A stretch of DNA of 5,021 bases from positions 1-5,021 of the forward strand of contig JAFLEG010000402.1 of NCBI GenBank assembly GCA_017302195.1. The letters run 5' to 3'. Below the pieces are notes generated by a model that had not been told where the DNA came from, did not search any database, and saw nothing but the letters and a program-made list of their open reading frames with translations. Made by a program: the position numbers and the translations under genes. Source of the DNA: Verrucomicrobiota bacterium (GTDB taxonomy: Bacteria; Verrucomicrobiota; Verrucomicrobiia; Limisphaerales; UBA9464). Shown here in pieces: positions 1 through 5,021 of this stretch. The stretch's first letter is position 1. Every line of letters starts with the position of its first letter.

Positions 1-510
1 GGCCTGGCCTGCTGCGCCATCGAGATGATCGCGAGCACCATGGCGCGGTACGACATCGCGCGGTTCGGGTCCGAGGTGTTCCGTCCGTCGCCGCGGCAGG
101 CGGACCTGATGATCGTCGCCGGCACCGTGACCAAGAAGATGGCCCCGCAGGTGGTGCGGCTGTACAACCAGATGCCGGAGCCCAAGTACGTCATCGCCAT
201 GGGCGCCTGCGCCATCTCCGGCGGCCCGTTCAAGGAGGGCTACAACGTGCTCAAGGGGATTGACCGGTACGTGCCGGTGGACCTCCACATCCCCGGCTGC
301 CCGCCGCGTCCGGAGGCGCTGCTCCACGGGCTGATCACGCTGCAGCAGAAAATGGCGCGCGAGGCGCTGACCGGGCCCGGACGCTCCCGCTCCTTCGATC
401 CCGCCGCCCCGAGCGAGTTCCCGATCCCGGTCTGCGGCGCCCACGATCTGGAGCCGCCCCGGAATGACGCGCTCTGGCACCCGCCGGCGTCCCCCGCAGC
501 GGAGGCGTGA
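1..510 (+). CDS. nuoB: NADH-quinone oxidoreductase subunit B, 5' end missing
   Basis: NuoB is the peripheral-arm subunit of respiratory complex I that holds iron-sulfur cluster N2, the last carrier before quinone, at the cytoplasmic face of the membrane. The frame is open from base 1 and 169 residues are visible. They begin inside the conserved GLACCAIE motif, so about 30-40 N-terminal residues lie upstream; the internal ATG at 25 is not the true start. All four N2 ligands are seen: the Cys-Cys pair (visible residues 4-5), Cys70 in GACAISGG and Cys100 in IPGCPPRPEA. The core ends near visible residue 120 and is followed by a Pro/Ala-rich tail of about 50 residues that varies among NuoB proteins. 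No nuoC follows; a stem-loop begins directly after the stop codon, so nuoB appears to end its transcription unit. The family call is very safe. Confidence 0.97.
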   Translation, partial: GLACCAIEMIASTMARYDIARFGSEVFRPSPRQADLMIVAGTVTKKMAPQVVRLYNQMPEPKYVIAMGACAISGGPFKEGYNVLKGIDRYVPVDLHIPGCPPRPEALLHGLITLQQKMAREALTGPGRSRSFDPAAPSEFPIPVCGAHDLEPPRNDALWHPPASPAAEA

Positions 511-534
511 CGGGTGACACCGGACGGTCACCCG
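511..534 (+). terminator. stem-loop directly after nuoB, possible terminator
   Basis: A perfect 8-bp stem pairs 511-518 (CGGGTGAC) with 527-534 (GTCACCCG) around an 8-base loop, starting on the base after the nuoB stop codon. It is followed by GGTTCC and not by a real T-run, so it is a weak candidate for intrinsic termination. It could instead protect the mRNA 3' end. Confidence 0.45.
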
Positions 535-569
535 GGTTCCCCGGAATCGTTTCAAACATTGGGCTTCCC

Positions 570-598
570 TTGAACGGCGTTTTCCGCTTACCTAGTTT
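570..598 (+). promoter_or_regulatory. possible sigma-70-type promoter for the micro-ORF transcript
   Basis: TTGAAC (570-575) lies 17 bases before TAGTTT (593-598). The -35 box matches the consensus at most positions but the -10 box only at three of six, so this is tentative. Transcription would start near 605 and produce a leader of about 150 bases before the ATG at 758. A competing reading is that bases 585-589 (CGCTT) pair with 746-750 (AAGCG) to close the structured RNA, in which case the promoter must lie further upstream. Confidence 0.3.
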
Positions 599-612
599 CG
601 TCGGAGGTCTGT

Positions 613-717
613 AAGGAAAACGCGATTCGCTGCGTTTCCTAGTTCAGAGGCCGGTTTGGCCGGCCTGCAATGTCGGTGGCTCTGGCCACCGGTTCCGGGT
701 GAAACCCGTCCGGAGCC
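613..717 (+). ncRNA. structured RNA leader with four consecutive stem-loops, unidentified
   Basis: Four hairpins follow one another on the plus strand. The first pairs 614-623 with 632-640 (9 bp with one bulged A). The second pairs 648-654 with 660-666 (AGGCCGG/CCGGCCT, 7 bp, 5-base loop). The third pairs 674-680 with 685-691 (CGGTGGC/GCCACCG, 7 bp, TCTG loop). The fourth has an inner CGGGT-GAA-ACCCG stem at 696-708, or alternatively outer pairing of 691-696 with 712-717. The series ends about 40 bases before the ATG of a small membrane-peptide ORF, the usual position of a cis-regulatory leader. I could not match it to a known riboswitch class. It may also be a free small RNA, or simply GC-rich folding. 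The same pairings would form on the minus strand, and the plus strand is chosen only because of the downstream ORF. Confidence 0.4.
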
Positions 718-757
718 GTGCTCCTGCCGCCGTACAGCCTCCACGAAGCGAACCCCC

Positions 758-874
758 ATGAATCCGATCGCGCCCTTCATCGCTCCTTCCAGCGACATCG
801 AAGCCCTCGCGCTGGCCATCTGCATTGCCCTCCTGGCGACCCTGTCGCTCACGGAAGGCAAACTCCTCCGCTGA
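758..874 (+). CDS. possible small one-helix membrane peptide, 38 aa
   Basis: The ORF starts at ATG 758 and ends with TGA at 872-874, giving 38 residues. After a short N-terminal part (MNPIAPFIAPSSDIE) there is one hydrophobic run, ALALAICIALLATLSL (about residues 16-31), and then a short polar end, TEGKLLR. This is the layout of a single-pass membrane micro-protein. The family is not recognised; it does not resemble KdpF or other small subunits I know. There is no Shine-Dalgarno site (GAAGCGAACCCCC precedes the ATG), but the other left-hand genes also lack one. Support comes from context: a structured leader upstream and a strong hairpin within 20 bases downstream, together making a compact transcription unit. 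It could still be a chance ORF, since GC-rich DNA yields many. Confidence 0.4.
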   Translation: MNPIAPFIAPSSDIEALALAICIALLATLSLTEGKLLR

Positions 875-917
875 CCCACAGCGGAGCCTCAGCCACCGGG
901 AGACCCCCCGGTGGTTT
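866..917 (+). terminator. tandem stem-loops after the micro-ORF, likely terminator
   Basis: Two perfect hairpins are adjacent. The first, 866-872 (CTCCGCT) with 880-886 (AGCGGAG), overlaps the micro-ORF stop codon. The second, 893-900 (CCACCGGG) with 907-914 (CCCGGTGG), has an 8-bp stem and a 6-base loop and is followed by TTTCCT. The second has the form of an intrinsic terminator with a short T-tract. Confidence 0.5.
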
Positions 918-988
918 CCTGAAATCACCGCCCATTTCGGACGTGCTTTTTCGCGTCTGCGGGGGCCTCATTTCACCGGTGTCCCAGG

Positions 989-1013
989 CGGTCGCAGGTT
1001 GCCCCTGCGACCG
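989..1013 (+). other. 10-bp stem-loop upstream of the small acidic protein gene
   Basis: CGGTCGCAGG (989-998) pairs perfectly with CCTGCGACCG (1004-1013) around a 5-base loop. It ends 27 bases before the ATG at 1041. No T-run follows, so it is more likely a 5'-UTR structure or a protein-binding palindrome than a terminator. Confidence 0.4.
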
Positions 1014-1040
1014 GCCCGGGGCAGCCGAGTCATCACGGCC

Positions 1041-1256
1041 ATGAAACGCCTGTACTACGTGGATCGCGACATGTGCGGCGACGATCTTCCGGCGGACTTT
1101 GATCTCGACGAATTCTGCGAGGTGCTCCAGGGCAAGCTCGACGGGGTCGAGGTGGTCGCCGCCACCAGCACCGAAGCCCCCGCCTCCAATCGCGACCGGC
1201 GGCTGGTCCCGGAGTCGGTCTTCCTCGAGGCGCTCGGGGAGTACCTGCACCGGTGA
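1041..1256 (+). CDS. small acidic hypothetical protein, 71 aa
   Basis: The family is not recognised. The 71-residue protein begins MKRLYYVDRDM and is acidic in its first half, with an Asp/Glu-rich stretch (DDLPADFDLDEF, residues 14-25) that looks helical. A predicted beta-like run, GVEVVAA (35-41), follows, then a polar Ser/Thr/Pro/Asn linker, and finally a likely C-terminal helix (VPESVFLEALGEYLHR). There is no signal peptide or membrane segment, so it is probably cytoplasmic. The Cys residues at 12 and 26 show no metal-binding spacing. The frame is open further upstream, but ATG 1041 is chosen because residues from there on look protein-like and the 10-bp hairpin lies just before it. No clear ribosome binding site is seen. 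Its end is only 16 bases from the end of the convergent sthA. Size and acidity would suit an antitoxin or a regulatory partner, but nothing in the sequence shows this. Confidence 0.6.
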   Translation: MKRLYYVDRDMCGDDLPADFDLDEFCEVLQGKLDGVEVVAATSTEAPASNRDRRLVPESVFLEALGEYLHR

Positions 1257-1272
1257 CACCGACGGATGGGGC

Positions 1273-2691
1273 TCACTCCACCAGCGACGGCACGCCGCGC
1301 CGGCGCAGCATGGCATCGTAGGTCGCCAGGGTGTAGAGCCCGCCCAAGGTGGGGAAGTTGAAGCAGGCCCGCTCCAGCATCGCCGCCCCTTCTCCGGCCA
1401 GCATGGTCATCAGCGCGATGTGGATGATCTCGGTGGCCTGGTCGCCCATCACATGCGCGCCCAGCAGCTTGAGATCCGAGCGGCGGAACAGCAGTTTCAG
1501 GAAGCCGCTGTGGTCCCCGAGGATCGCTCCCCGCGCATTCCGCTGATAGGGTGCCCGTCCCACCACGTAGTCCTCGCCCCGGGCCTTGAGGATCTCCTCC
1601 GTGTCCCCGAGCATGCTGGCTTCCGGAATGGTGTAGATGCCGGAGGGCAACAGGGGGCTCAGGGGGGCCGCAAGCTGGCTGTCGAGGGCATGGAAGACCG
1701 CCACCCGTGCCTGGGCTGCACTCGTGGAGGCCAGGGCCGGGGGACCCACCACATCCCCCGCCGCGTAAATGTGCGGCACCACGGTCCGGGAAAACTCATT
1801 GATCGGAATCAGCCCGCGCTTTCCCGGCGTGATGCCGGCCGCCGGCAGGTTCAGATCCTCGGAATTGCTGCTGCGGCCGGCCGCCACCAGCAACCCCTCC
1901 ACGGTGAGCGAGCGTCCGGATTCGAATCGCAGCGTCACCGGCCCGGAGGACGGCAGCTCGCAGGCGTGCACCCGCTCCTTCCAGTGGAACTGAATGCCAT
2001 TGGATTCCATCGCGGCCGCCAGCGCCACGGACACCTCGGCATCGAGAAAGGAGAGCAGGGATTCCCGCCCGTCCACCAGGTGCACCTCCGTTCCCAGGGC
2101 CCGGAAGGTGCAGGCGTACTCGGCGCCCACCACGCCTGCTCCGACCACCGCCAGGGATCGGGGAAGGCTGGGCAGCTCCAGGATTTCGTTGGAGTCATGG
2201 ACCCGGGGATCGTTGAAGTCGAACTCGGGCGGACGCACCGGCGAGGAACCGGTGGCGAGCAGGAAGCGCTCCCCGCGGATCCGCACGGTTCCCCCGGAGC
2301 CACCGGCAACGGCCAGGGTGTGCGGATCCTCAAAGCGTGCGTTGCCATGCACCACCGTCACCCCGACCTGCCGGAGCTGGTTCATGATCCGGGAACGTTC
2401 CGTCGCGGTGACCTTGCGCTCATGGTACATGAAGTCCTGGATCGTCGCCTCGCGGCGCAGGGACAGGTCCACGCCGTAGAGCTGGCGCGCCTTGAGTCCG
2501 GACAGCGCCAGCGCGGTCTCACGCAGGGTCTTGCTGGGCAGGGTGCCGGTGTTGATCCCGGCGCCGCCGATCTCGGGGCAGCGTTCAATCAGCGCGACAC
2601 GGCGTCCGAGCAATGCGGCGGCGAGCGCGCCCGTGGCGCCGGCCGGACCGGCGCCCACCACGACGAAGTCATATGCTGAGTCGGACGACAT
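1273..2691 (-). CDS. sthA: soluble (Si-specific) NAD(P)+ transhydrogenase, FAD-dependent
   Basis: SthA is a cytoplasmic flavoprotein that moves reducing equivalents between NADPH and NAD+, usually draining excess NADPH. The 472-residue product is close to the 466 aa of E. coli SthA and shares diagnostic blocks with it: DPRVHDSNEIL (161-171), PSGIYTIPEASMLGDTE (349-365) and FNFPTLGGLY (444-453). Domains in order are the FAD-binding GAGPAG motif (13-18), the NAD(P)-binding VVGAGVVGAEYA (182-193), the second FAD motif IYAAGDVVG (308-316) and the C-terminal dimerisation domain (about 350-472). The redox-active CxxxxC of related disulfide reductases is absent: the region reads GGAGINTGTLPSK, with Gly and Thr in place of both Cys, and the catalytic His of HPT is replaced by Asn-Phe. 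That excludes lipoamide dehydrogenase and fits transhydrogenase activity. The ATG at 2691 is chosen over upstream in-frame starts because FAD-fold homology begins a few residues later. No Shine-Dalgarno site is evident. The gene diverges from the NYN gene. Confidence 0.93.
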   Translation of the reverse strand: MSSDSAYDFVVVGAGPAGATGALAAALLGRRVALIERCPEIGGAGINTGTLPSKTLRETALALSGLKARQLYGVDLSLRREATIQDFMYHERKVTATERSRIMNQLRQVGVTVVHGNARFEDPHTLAVAGGSGGTVRIRGERFLLATGSSPVRPPEFDFNDPRVHDSNEILELPSLPRSLAVVGAGVVGAEYACTFRALGTEVHLVDGRESLLSFLDAEVSVALAAAMESNGIQFHWKERVHACELPSSGPVTLRFESGRSLTVEGLLVAAGRSSNSEDLNLPAAGITPGKRGLIPINEFSRTVVPHIYAAGDVVGPPALASTSAAQARVAVFHALDSQLAAPLSPLLPSGIYTIPEASMLGDTEEILKARGEDYVVGRAPYQRNARGAILGDHSGFLKLLFRRSDLKLLGAHVMGDQATEIIHIALMTMLAGEGAAMLERACFNFPTLGGLYTLATYDAMLRRRGVPSLVE

Positions 2692-2834
2692 GAACCGACG
2701 ATGGTCCAACCCGACGCCGGCGGGCAAGCCATCCGGGCCTGCGTTACGTCGTGCGGTTTCCCTCGGGAACCGGGGGAAGCCGGGACGACGCGCTGCGACA
2801 TTGCGGTCCCCGGCATCCCGTCCACCCTGCCGCC
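2692..2834. promoter_or_regulatory. divergent intergenic region between sthA and the NYN gene
   Basis: These 143 bases separate two divergent start codons and must hold promoters for both genes if neither is transcribed from further away. I see no convincing -35/-10 pair on either strand. The only structure noted is an imperfect inverted repeat at 2755-2771 (GGTTTCCC and GGGAACC separated by TC, one bulged T), which could be an operator or chance. Confidence 0.35.
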
Positions 2835-3308
2835 ATGCCGCTGGTGCGCATCCTGGTGGACGGCTACAGCCTGCTCCACCGCTGGCCGGAACTCGCCCCC
2901 GGACGTCCCCGTCATTCCGCGGCGGCACGGGAGGCGCTGATCGCCCGCCTCCGCCAGTACCGCGACGCCAGCCACACGCCGATCAGCATCATCTTCGACG
3001 GACAGGGGGCGCCTCCGGGCACGGCCCGTCCGGTCTCGACCCCGGACCTGGAGATCCTGTTCTCCAGCGCCGGACGCACCGCCGATGACCTGATCGAACG
3101 TGCGGCGGTCCGCCTGAAACCCTACGGCGACGTGCTGGTGGTGACCGATGACCTGGCGGAACAGGACACCGTCTCCGCATTCGGCGGACTCGTGTCCAGT
3201 TGCCGCATTTTCATCGCACAGGTGGAGGATCTCCTCCGCGAGTCCGGCGAAGACCTCCAGCGCTGGAACCGCCGCGAGCGGGAGCGTTTCCGGAGCGGGC
3301 AGCGCTGA
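2835..3308 (+). CDS. YacP/Rae1-like NYN-domain (PIN-fold) endoribonuclease
   Basis: The 157-residue protein is a single NYN domain of the YacP family. Bacillus subtilis Rae1 (YacP) is the best-known member: a ribosome-associated endoribonuclease that cuts mRNA in the A site. The family motifs are all visible: VDGYSLLH with Asp9, SIIFDG with Asp55, the EILFSSAGRTADDLIERA block (73-90) with Asp84/Asp85, and VVTDDLAEQDTVSAFG (102-117) with Asp105/Asp106. These acidic residues form the metal-binding centre of the PIN-like fold, so the enzyme looks intact. The C-terminus is a basic, charged helix (WNRRERERFRSGQR) that could touch RNA; it is shorter than in B. subtilis. Alternative upstream in-frame ATGs are rejected because homology begins at residue 4. 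No Shine-Dalgarno site precedes the ATG. It stands alone here, apart from the rRNA-methylase context known in Firmicutes. Function in this lineage is inferred from family only. Confidence 0.85.
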   Translation: MPLVRILVDGYSLLHRWPELAPGRPRHSAAAREALIARLRQYRDASHTPISIIFDGQGAPPGTARPVSTPDLEILFSSAGRTADDLIERAAVRLKPYGDVLVVTDDLAEQDTVSAFGGLVSSCRIFIAQVEDLLRESGEDLQRWNRRERERFRSGQR

Positions 3309-3344
3309 CCGGCATCCATGTCGTGCCGCTCAATAACGTGGCAC

Positions 3345-3368
3345 CACGGAGACGCGGAGGCGCAGAGA
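3345..3368 (+). repeat. triple degenerate 8-base repeat of the CCACGGAG type
   Basis: Three adjacent 8-mers, CACGGAGA, CGCGGAGG and CGCAGAGA, differ from one another at only two or three bases. From general knowledge, CCACGGAGACACGGAGG-like strings occur as multi-copy intergenic elements in many environmental genomes, including Verrucomicrobia and Planctomycetes. This copy lies 36 bases after the NYN stop codon and directly before the place where sequence character changes. Confidence 0.55.
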
Positions 3369-3388
3369 AACATGCGGCGGACTCATCG

Positions 3389-3976
3389 GACCTGCTGCCC
3401 GGCACGCTGATCGACGAGGCCGGCCGCCCCACCAACGACCCCGGCACCATGTTCCGCGAGCCGCATGGCGCGCTGCTGCCCTTCGGCGAGCACACGGGCT
3501 ACGGCCTGGCCGTGGCCTGCGAGATCCTGGCCGGCGCGCTCACCGGCGGCATCACGCTGCACGACAAGCCCGACCCCAACGCCATCATCAACAACATGCT
3601 GAGCTTCGTGGTCGACCCCGAGCGGCTGGGCAGTGCGTCCAGGCTCACGGCCGAGGCGCGCGCCTTCGCCGACTGGGTCAAGGCCTCGCCGCCGGCGGCC
3701 GGTGGCCAGGTGATGCTGCCCGGCGACCCCGAGCGCCGCTACCGGCGCCAGCGCGAGGCCGAGGGCATCCCCATCGATGCCACCACCTGGGGCCAGCTGC
3801 TGCTGGCGGGCACGCGGCAAGGCCTGGACGAGGCGGCCCTGCTCGCCATCGCTCAACCGAATGGCCCCCCCCCGAAGCGCCTCCGGCGCCTCCCCCCAGG
3901 GGGCGCCGCCAGCGGCCCGGCAGAGCCGGTTCCGCGGCGGCCGCTTGGTTACGCCGTATTCATGCCGCCGGGCTGA
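3389..3976 (+). pseudogene. Ldh2-family malate/L-lactate-type dehydrogenase, N-terminal part missing
   Basis: The frame encodes the C-terminal part of an NAD(P)-dependent Ldh2-family 2-hydroxyacid oxidoreductase (malate, L-lactate, ureidoglycolate or related substrates). Family blocks seen are PGTLIDEAGRPTNDP, GALLPFGEHTGYGLAVACEILAGALTGG, INNMLSFVVDPERLG and VMLPGDPERR. Recognisable homology begins near 3392 and ends near 3853, about 155 codons of a family usually around 340-350 aa. The N-terminal half, including the catalytic region, is absent and no start codon or ribosome binding site exists at the join. The frame happens to stay open upstream, as far as an ATG at 3200, but that part is the NYN gene and spacer read in another frame. 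The last 40 residues (QPNGPPPKRL...) come from a palindromic repeat and are probably not part of the ancestral fold. It ends 42 bases before the aminotransferase start, so the two were likely co-transcribed. Whether the break is real or an assembly join is unresolved. Confidence 0.85.
3865..3946. repeat. nested palindromic repeat, Comamonadaceae-like
   Basis: The element begins with a run of nine C (3865-3873). A small hairpin GCGCC-TCC-GGCGC follows (3877-3889), then CCCCCCAGGGGG (3892-3903), then a long imperfect hairpin. In the last, 3905-3910 pairs with 3936-3941, 3912-3915 with 3932-3935, and 3917-3921 with 3925-3929 around an AGA loop, giving about 15 base pairs in all. I recall very similar multi-copy intergenic repeats in Acidovorax, Variovorax and relatives; this is memory and not a search. 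Here it lies in frame at the 3' end of the dehydrogenase reading frame, upstream of the aminotransferase. It may act as a processing or attenuating structure between the two genes. Confidence 0.65.
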
Positions 3977-4018
3977 CGCGAGGCGGCCCCGCAACCTGAC
4001 CGTCACTGAAAGCCGACG

Positions 4019-5021
4019 ATGAGCCCGACCGAACTCTCCGCCGCCGCGCGCAGCGACATCGCCCACCACCTGCACCCCTACACGCAGCTGCGTGCGCTGG
4101 AGAAGGACGGGCCGCTGGTCATCGTCAAGGGCGACGGCTGCCACGTCATCGACGAACATGGCCAGCGCTACCTCGAAGGCATGGCCGGGCTGTGGTGCGC
4201 GTCGCTGGGCTTCAGCGAATCGCGCCTGGCCGACGCCGCCAGCCACCAGCTGCGCCTGCTGCCCTACTACCACTCGTTCTCGGGCAAGGTGCCGGGGCCG
4301 GTGACCGAGCTGGTGGCCAGGCTCAGCGCCTGGGCGCCCACCGAGGCGCTGCGCCGCGGGCGACTGCTGTTTGCCAATTCGGGGTCGGAGAGCAACGACA
4401 CCGCGTTCAAGCTGGTGCGCTACGTGCACAACGTGCGAGGTCAGCCGCAGAAGAAGAAGATCATCGCGCGCCAGAAGGGCTACCACGGCGTGACGGCGGC
4501 GGCGGCCTCGCTGTCGGGCCTGCCGACCATGCACCAGCATTTCGACCTGCCGCTGCCCGGCGTGCTGCGCGTGTCGGCGCCGCACTGGTACGGCAACGCG
4601 CGGCCCGGCGAGACCGAGGCCGCCTTCTGCGACCGCCTGATCGCCGAGCTGGCCGAGCTGATCACGCGCGAGGGGCCCGAGACCATCGCCGCCTTCATCG
4701 CCGAGCCGGTGCAGGGCGCGGGCGGCGTCATCATTCCGCCGCCCGGGTATTTCCCGCGCGTGCAGGCACTGCTGAAGCAGCACGACATCCTGTTCATCGC
4801 CGACGAGGTGATCACCGGCTTCGGCCGCCTGGGCCAGCGCTTCGGCACCCAGGTCTTCGACCTGCAGCCCGACCTGCTGACGGTGGCCAAGATGATGACC
4901 AGCGCCTACGTGCCGATGTCGGCGCTGTTCGTCAGCGAGGCCATCTACCAGACGGTGGCCGACGCCAGCGCTGCGGTGGGCACCTTCGGCCATGGCTATA
5001 CCTACAGCGGCCACCCGCTGG
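4019..5021 (+). CDS. class III PLP-dependent aminotransferase, 3' end missing
   Basis: This is a fold-type I, class III omega-aminotransferase, which moves an amino group from an omega-amino acid, amine or polyamine to a keto acid such as pyruvate. The 334 visible residues lack roughly the last 120. Features in order are an aromatic substrate-site block MAGLWCASLGF (55-65), the phosphate-binding SGSESND (121-127), the cofactor-stacking GYHG (154-157), EPVQGAGG (229-236), ADEVITGFGR (261-270) with Asp262 contacting the PLP pyridine nitrogen, and Lys291 in TVAKMMTSAYVPM as the Schiff-base lysine, then HGYTYSGHP (325-333). The active site therefore looks intact. Sequence blocks such as RGQPQKKKIIARQKGYHG and AFIAEPVQGAGGVIIPP resemble putrescine/beta-alanine:pyruvate aminotransferases of the SpuC type, but substrate cannot be fixed from sequence. 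ATG 4019 fits the normal N-terminus length; only a weak GAAAG precedes it. The very strong C/G third-position use matches the dehydrogenase upstream and differs from the left-hand genes. Confidence 0.93.
   Translation, partial: MSPTELSAAARSDIAHHLHPYTQLRALEKDGPLVIVKGDGCHVIDEHGQRYLEGMAGLWCASLGFSESRLADAASHQLRLLPYYHSFSGKVPGPVTELVARLSAWAPTEALRRGRLLFANSGSESNDTAFKLVRYVHNVRGQPQKKKIIARQKGYHGVTAAAASLSGLPTMHQHFDLPLPGVLRVSAPHWYGNARPGETEAAFCDRLIAELAELITREGPETIAAFIAEPVQGAGGVIIPPPGYFPRVQALLKQHDILFIADEVITGFGRLGQRFGTQVFDLQPDLLTVAKMMTSAYVPMSALFVSEAIYQTVADASAAVGTFGHGYTYSGHPL

Noticed and set aside
690..750. Cobalamin or c-di-AMP (ydaO) riboswitch
   Set aside because: Only short stretches resemble the cores. 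The cobalamin AGCCAGGAGACC and GCCACUG signatures and the ydaO UAACUCU and AAUCCGUCAGCUAACCUCG signatures are not present.
335..928. Minus-strand ORFs of 74-95 codons over the nuoB 3' end and the intergenic region
   Set aside because: Their products are Arg/Gly/Ser-rich without motifs, they overlap one another or nuoB, and they have no ribosome binding site; they are typical chance ORFs in GC-rich DNA.
940..957. Small hairpin GACGTG/CGCGTC with a T-rich loop
   Set aside because: It is a 6-bp stem including a G-U pair, with the T-run in the loop and not after the stem; nothing indicates a function.
1099..2679. Plus-strand open frame of 526 codons over sthA
   Set aside because: It lies opposite the well-supported sthA and its product is low-complexity His/Gly/Gln/Arg-rich sequence with no family motif.
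3323..3344. GTGCC/GGCAC inverted repeat after the NYN gene as a terminator
   Set aside because: The stem is only 5 bp, with a 12-base loop and no T-run following.
3200..3976. A 258-aa fusion protein starting at ATG 3200
   Set aside because: The first 60 or so residues are the NYN gene and spacer read in a different frame. The continuity of the frame through the join is accidental, and only the part from about 3392 shows homology.
3383..5014. Minus-strand open frame of 543 codons across the dehydrogenase and aminotransferase
   Set aside because: It is the antisense shadow of two clear gene families. Its translation is Gly/Arg/Gln/His-rich without a recognisable domain, as expected from strong C/G third-position bias on the plus strand.

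Overview
This window reads as two unrelated pieces of high-GC bacterial DNA joined near position 3371-3392. The left piece (1 to about 3370) carries housekeeping genes whose protein sequences look like those of a Verrucomicrobia/PVC-type bacterium. This assignment comes from recalled family features (a two-Cys-less SthA, a YacP/NYN protein, absent Shine-Dalgarno sites, a CCACGGAG-type intergenic repeat) and not from a search. The right piece (about 3392 to the end) has very strong C/G third-position bias and a nested palindromic repeat that I associate with Comamonadaceae (Betaproteobacteria).

Left piece, in order. The 3' part of nuoB (respiratory complex I subunit B, all four cluster-N2 cysteines present) is followed by a hairpin, not by nuoC. 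Positions 511-1040 hold no large gene but contain several perfect stem-loops, a 38-codon ORF for a possible one-helix membrane peptide (758-874), and a terminator-like hairpin just after it. A small acidic protein of unknown function (1041-1256) then converges on sthA (minus strand, 1273-2691), a soluble NAD(P) transhydrogenase. Divergent from sthA is a YacP/Rae1-like NYN-domain nuclease gene (2835-3308).

After the NYN gene comes a short triple-repeat element (3345-3368) and then, without a start codon of its own, the C-terminal part of an Ldh2-family malate/L-lactate-type dehydrogenase. Its last 40 codons run through the palindromic repeat. A class III PLP-dependent aminotransferase starts 42 bases further on and is cut by the window end. 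The dehydrogenase and aminotransferase probably belonged to one catabolic operon.

The left genes link through redox metabolism only loosely (complex I and NADPH/NADH balancing). No defence system, CRISPR array, tRNA, rRNA or insertion sequence is visible. The points most worth following up are the junction, which may be a chimeric assembly join, and the structured leader plus micro-ORF between nuoB and the acidic protein gene.
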